From contig LJUE01000210.1 of the NCBI GenBank assembly GCA_001303885.1, forward strand, positions 1,350 through 7,228: a stretch of 5,879 bases of DNA, read 5' to 3'. The DNA is from Planctomycetes bacterium SM23_32. GTDB taxonomy: Bacteria; Planctomycetota; Brocadiia; SM23-32. The translations under genes were made by a program, and so were the position numbers. Below the pieces are notes generated by a model, which ran no database searches, was not told where the DNA came from, and saw nothing but the letters and a program-made list of their open reading frames with translations. Below, piece after piece: positions 5,197 through 5,879 of the stretch (the first letter of the stretch is position 1; each line of letters begins with the position of its first letter).

Positions 5197-5879
5197 GTGC
5201 AGGATGCCAACGCCAAGGCGCCGCAGGGCGCGCCCGCCCTGGCTGTGGAGGGCCTGACGAAGGACTTCCCGGCTGTGCGCGCGCTGGACGGCGTGAGCCT
5301 GAGCTTCGCCCGGGGCGAGGTGCACGGGATAGTGGGCGAGAACGGCGCCGGCAAGAGCACGTTGATGAACGTCATCAGCGGCGTCTGTCAGCCGACGGCG
5401 GGGAGGCTCCTCTACGGCGGGCGGGCGCAGGCGGTCGCCGGGCCGGCGCACGCGCTGCGACTCGGCGTGGCCATGGTGCACCAGGAGCTGAACCTGGTGG
5501 ACGAGCTTTCGGTGGCCGACAACGTGTTCCTGGGCCGCGAGCCTGTGAAGCTCGGCCTGGTTGACCGCCGCACGGTGCTCCGGCGCACCCGCGCGCTGCT
5601 CGCGCGGCTCGGCTCGACGCTCGACCCGGCGGCGAAGGTCAGGCGGCTCTCCATCGCCCAGCAGCAGATGGTCGAGATCGCCAGGGCGCTGAGCTGCGAG
5701 GCGTCCGTGCTGATTATGGACGAGCCGACGGCCGTGCTGGCGCGGCCCGAGGCGGAGCGGCTCTTCGCGCTGATCGGCCGCCTCAGGGCTCAAGGCGTCA
5801 CGGTGCTGTACATCTCCCACATCCTGCCGGAGGTGCTGCGCCTCTGCGACCGCATCACCGTGATGCGCGACGGCAAGGT
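5197..5879 (+). CDS. Sugar ABC transporter ATP-binding protein (RbsA/MglA type), partial
   Basis: This is the ATPase subunit of a monosaccharide (CUT2-type) ABC importer, acting at the cytoplasmic face of the inner membrane to power uptake of a sugar such as ribose, xylose or galactose. The window holds 227 residues from GTG 5197, covering nearly all of the first nucleotide-binding domain. Visible motifs are Walker A GENGAGKST (47-55), the Q-loop in VHQELNL (Q96), the signature LSIAQQQMVEIARAL (151-165), Walker B VLIMDEPTA (171-179) and the H-loop YISH (H208). The LSIAQQQ form of the signature and the EN in Walker A are marks of the two-domain sugar ATPases, which are normally about 500 residues, so the second domain and probably the permease and binding-protein genes lie beyond the right edge. 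The gene is transcribed away from the ThuA operon from a 152-bp shared region, which suggests, but does not prove, a common regulator or substrate. The family call is firm; the sugar is unknown. Confidence 0.92.
   Translation, partial: MQDANAKAPQGAPALAVEGLTKDFPAVRALDGVSLSFARGEVHGIVGENGAGKSTLMNVISGVCQPTAGRLLYGGRAQAVAGPAHALRLGVAMVHQELNLVDELSVADNVFLGREPVKLGLVDRRTVLRRTRALLARLGSTLDPAAKVRRLSIAQQQMVEIARALSCEASVLIMDEPTAVLARPEAERLFALIGRLRAQGVTVLYISHILPEVLRLCDRITVMRDGK

Noticed and set aside
5068..5820. 250-codon minus-strand open frame opposite the ABC ATPase
   Set aside because: It is antisense to Walker A, signature and Walker B motifs, has histidine/arginine-rich shadow composition, and would overlap the divergent control region.
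1..5879. CRISPR array, tRNA, rRNA, insertion sequence or intrinsic terminator
   Set aside because: I saw no regularly spaced repeats, no tRNA or rRNA signatures, no transposase motifs or terminal inverted repeats, and no hairpin followed by a T-run. Gaps between the minus-strand genes are only about 30-50 bp.

Overview
The window is very GC-rich (roughly 70% by eye). It holds three genes on the minus strand, read in the order ThuA/DUF1080 protein -> Gfo/Idh/MocA oxidoreductase -> HEAT-repeat protein. A divergent sugar ABC transporter ATPase gene starts near the right edge on the plus strand. Secreted ThuA-DUF1080 fusions, Tat-exported Gfo/Idh/MocA oxidoreductases and exported HEAT-repeat proteins together are typical of Planctomycetota and related groups (PVC superphylum, Hydrogenedentota, Armatimonadota). 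I infer an uncultured bacterium of that kind, but the window has no phylogenetic marker.

Layout from right to left: 5197-5879 (+) is the first nucleotide-binding domain of an RbsA/MglA-type ATPase, cut off by the window edge. 5045-5196 is a divergent control region with a candidate promoter for each direction. 2756-5044 (-) is an intact 762-residue exported protein carrying a ThuA domain and a DUF1080 (3-keto-disaccharide hydrolase family) domain. The DUF1080 domain is split by about 168 residues of another beta-sandwich module. 1610-2723 (-) is a Tat-exported oxidoreductase that lost part of its C-terminal domain and shifted frame. 1-1580 (-) is a HEAT-repeat protein interrupted by an in-frame TAG at 315-317; its frame continues as HEAT repeat to the window edge.

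Taken together the genes fit catabolism of oxidised sugars. A Gfo/Idh/MocA enzyme would oxidise a sugar hydroxyl, DUF1080 and ThuA domains would process the keto-glycoside, and the ABC transporter would import a sugar. This is inference from family membership; no substrate can be read from the sequence.

The most unusual signal is the damage in the two downstream genes: an internal deletion with frameshift, an in-frame amber stop, and possibly a lost start codon (ATA behind a perfect Shine-Dalgarno). The upstream gene is open throughout. The damage could be real operon decay or assembly/consensus error, and read-level evidence would separate these. The deletion also places the oxidoreductase N-terminus in the HEAT gene's frame, giving an open frame of 802 codons that a gene caller may report as one protein. 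I found no RNA genes, CRISPR arrays, insertion sequences or recognisable terminators, and no evidence for a wholly new system.
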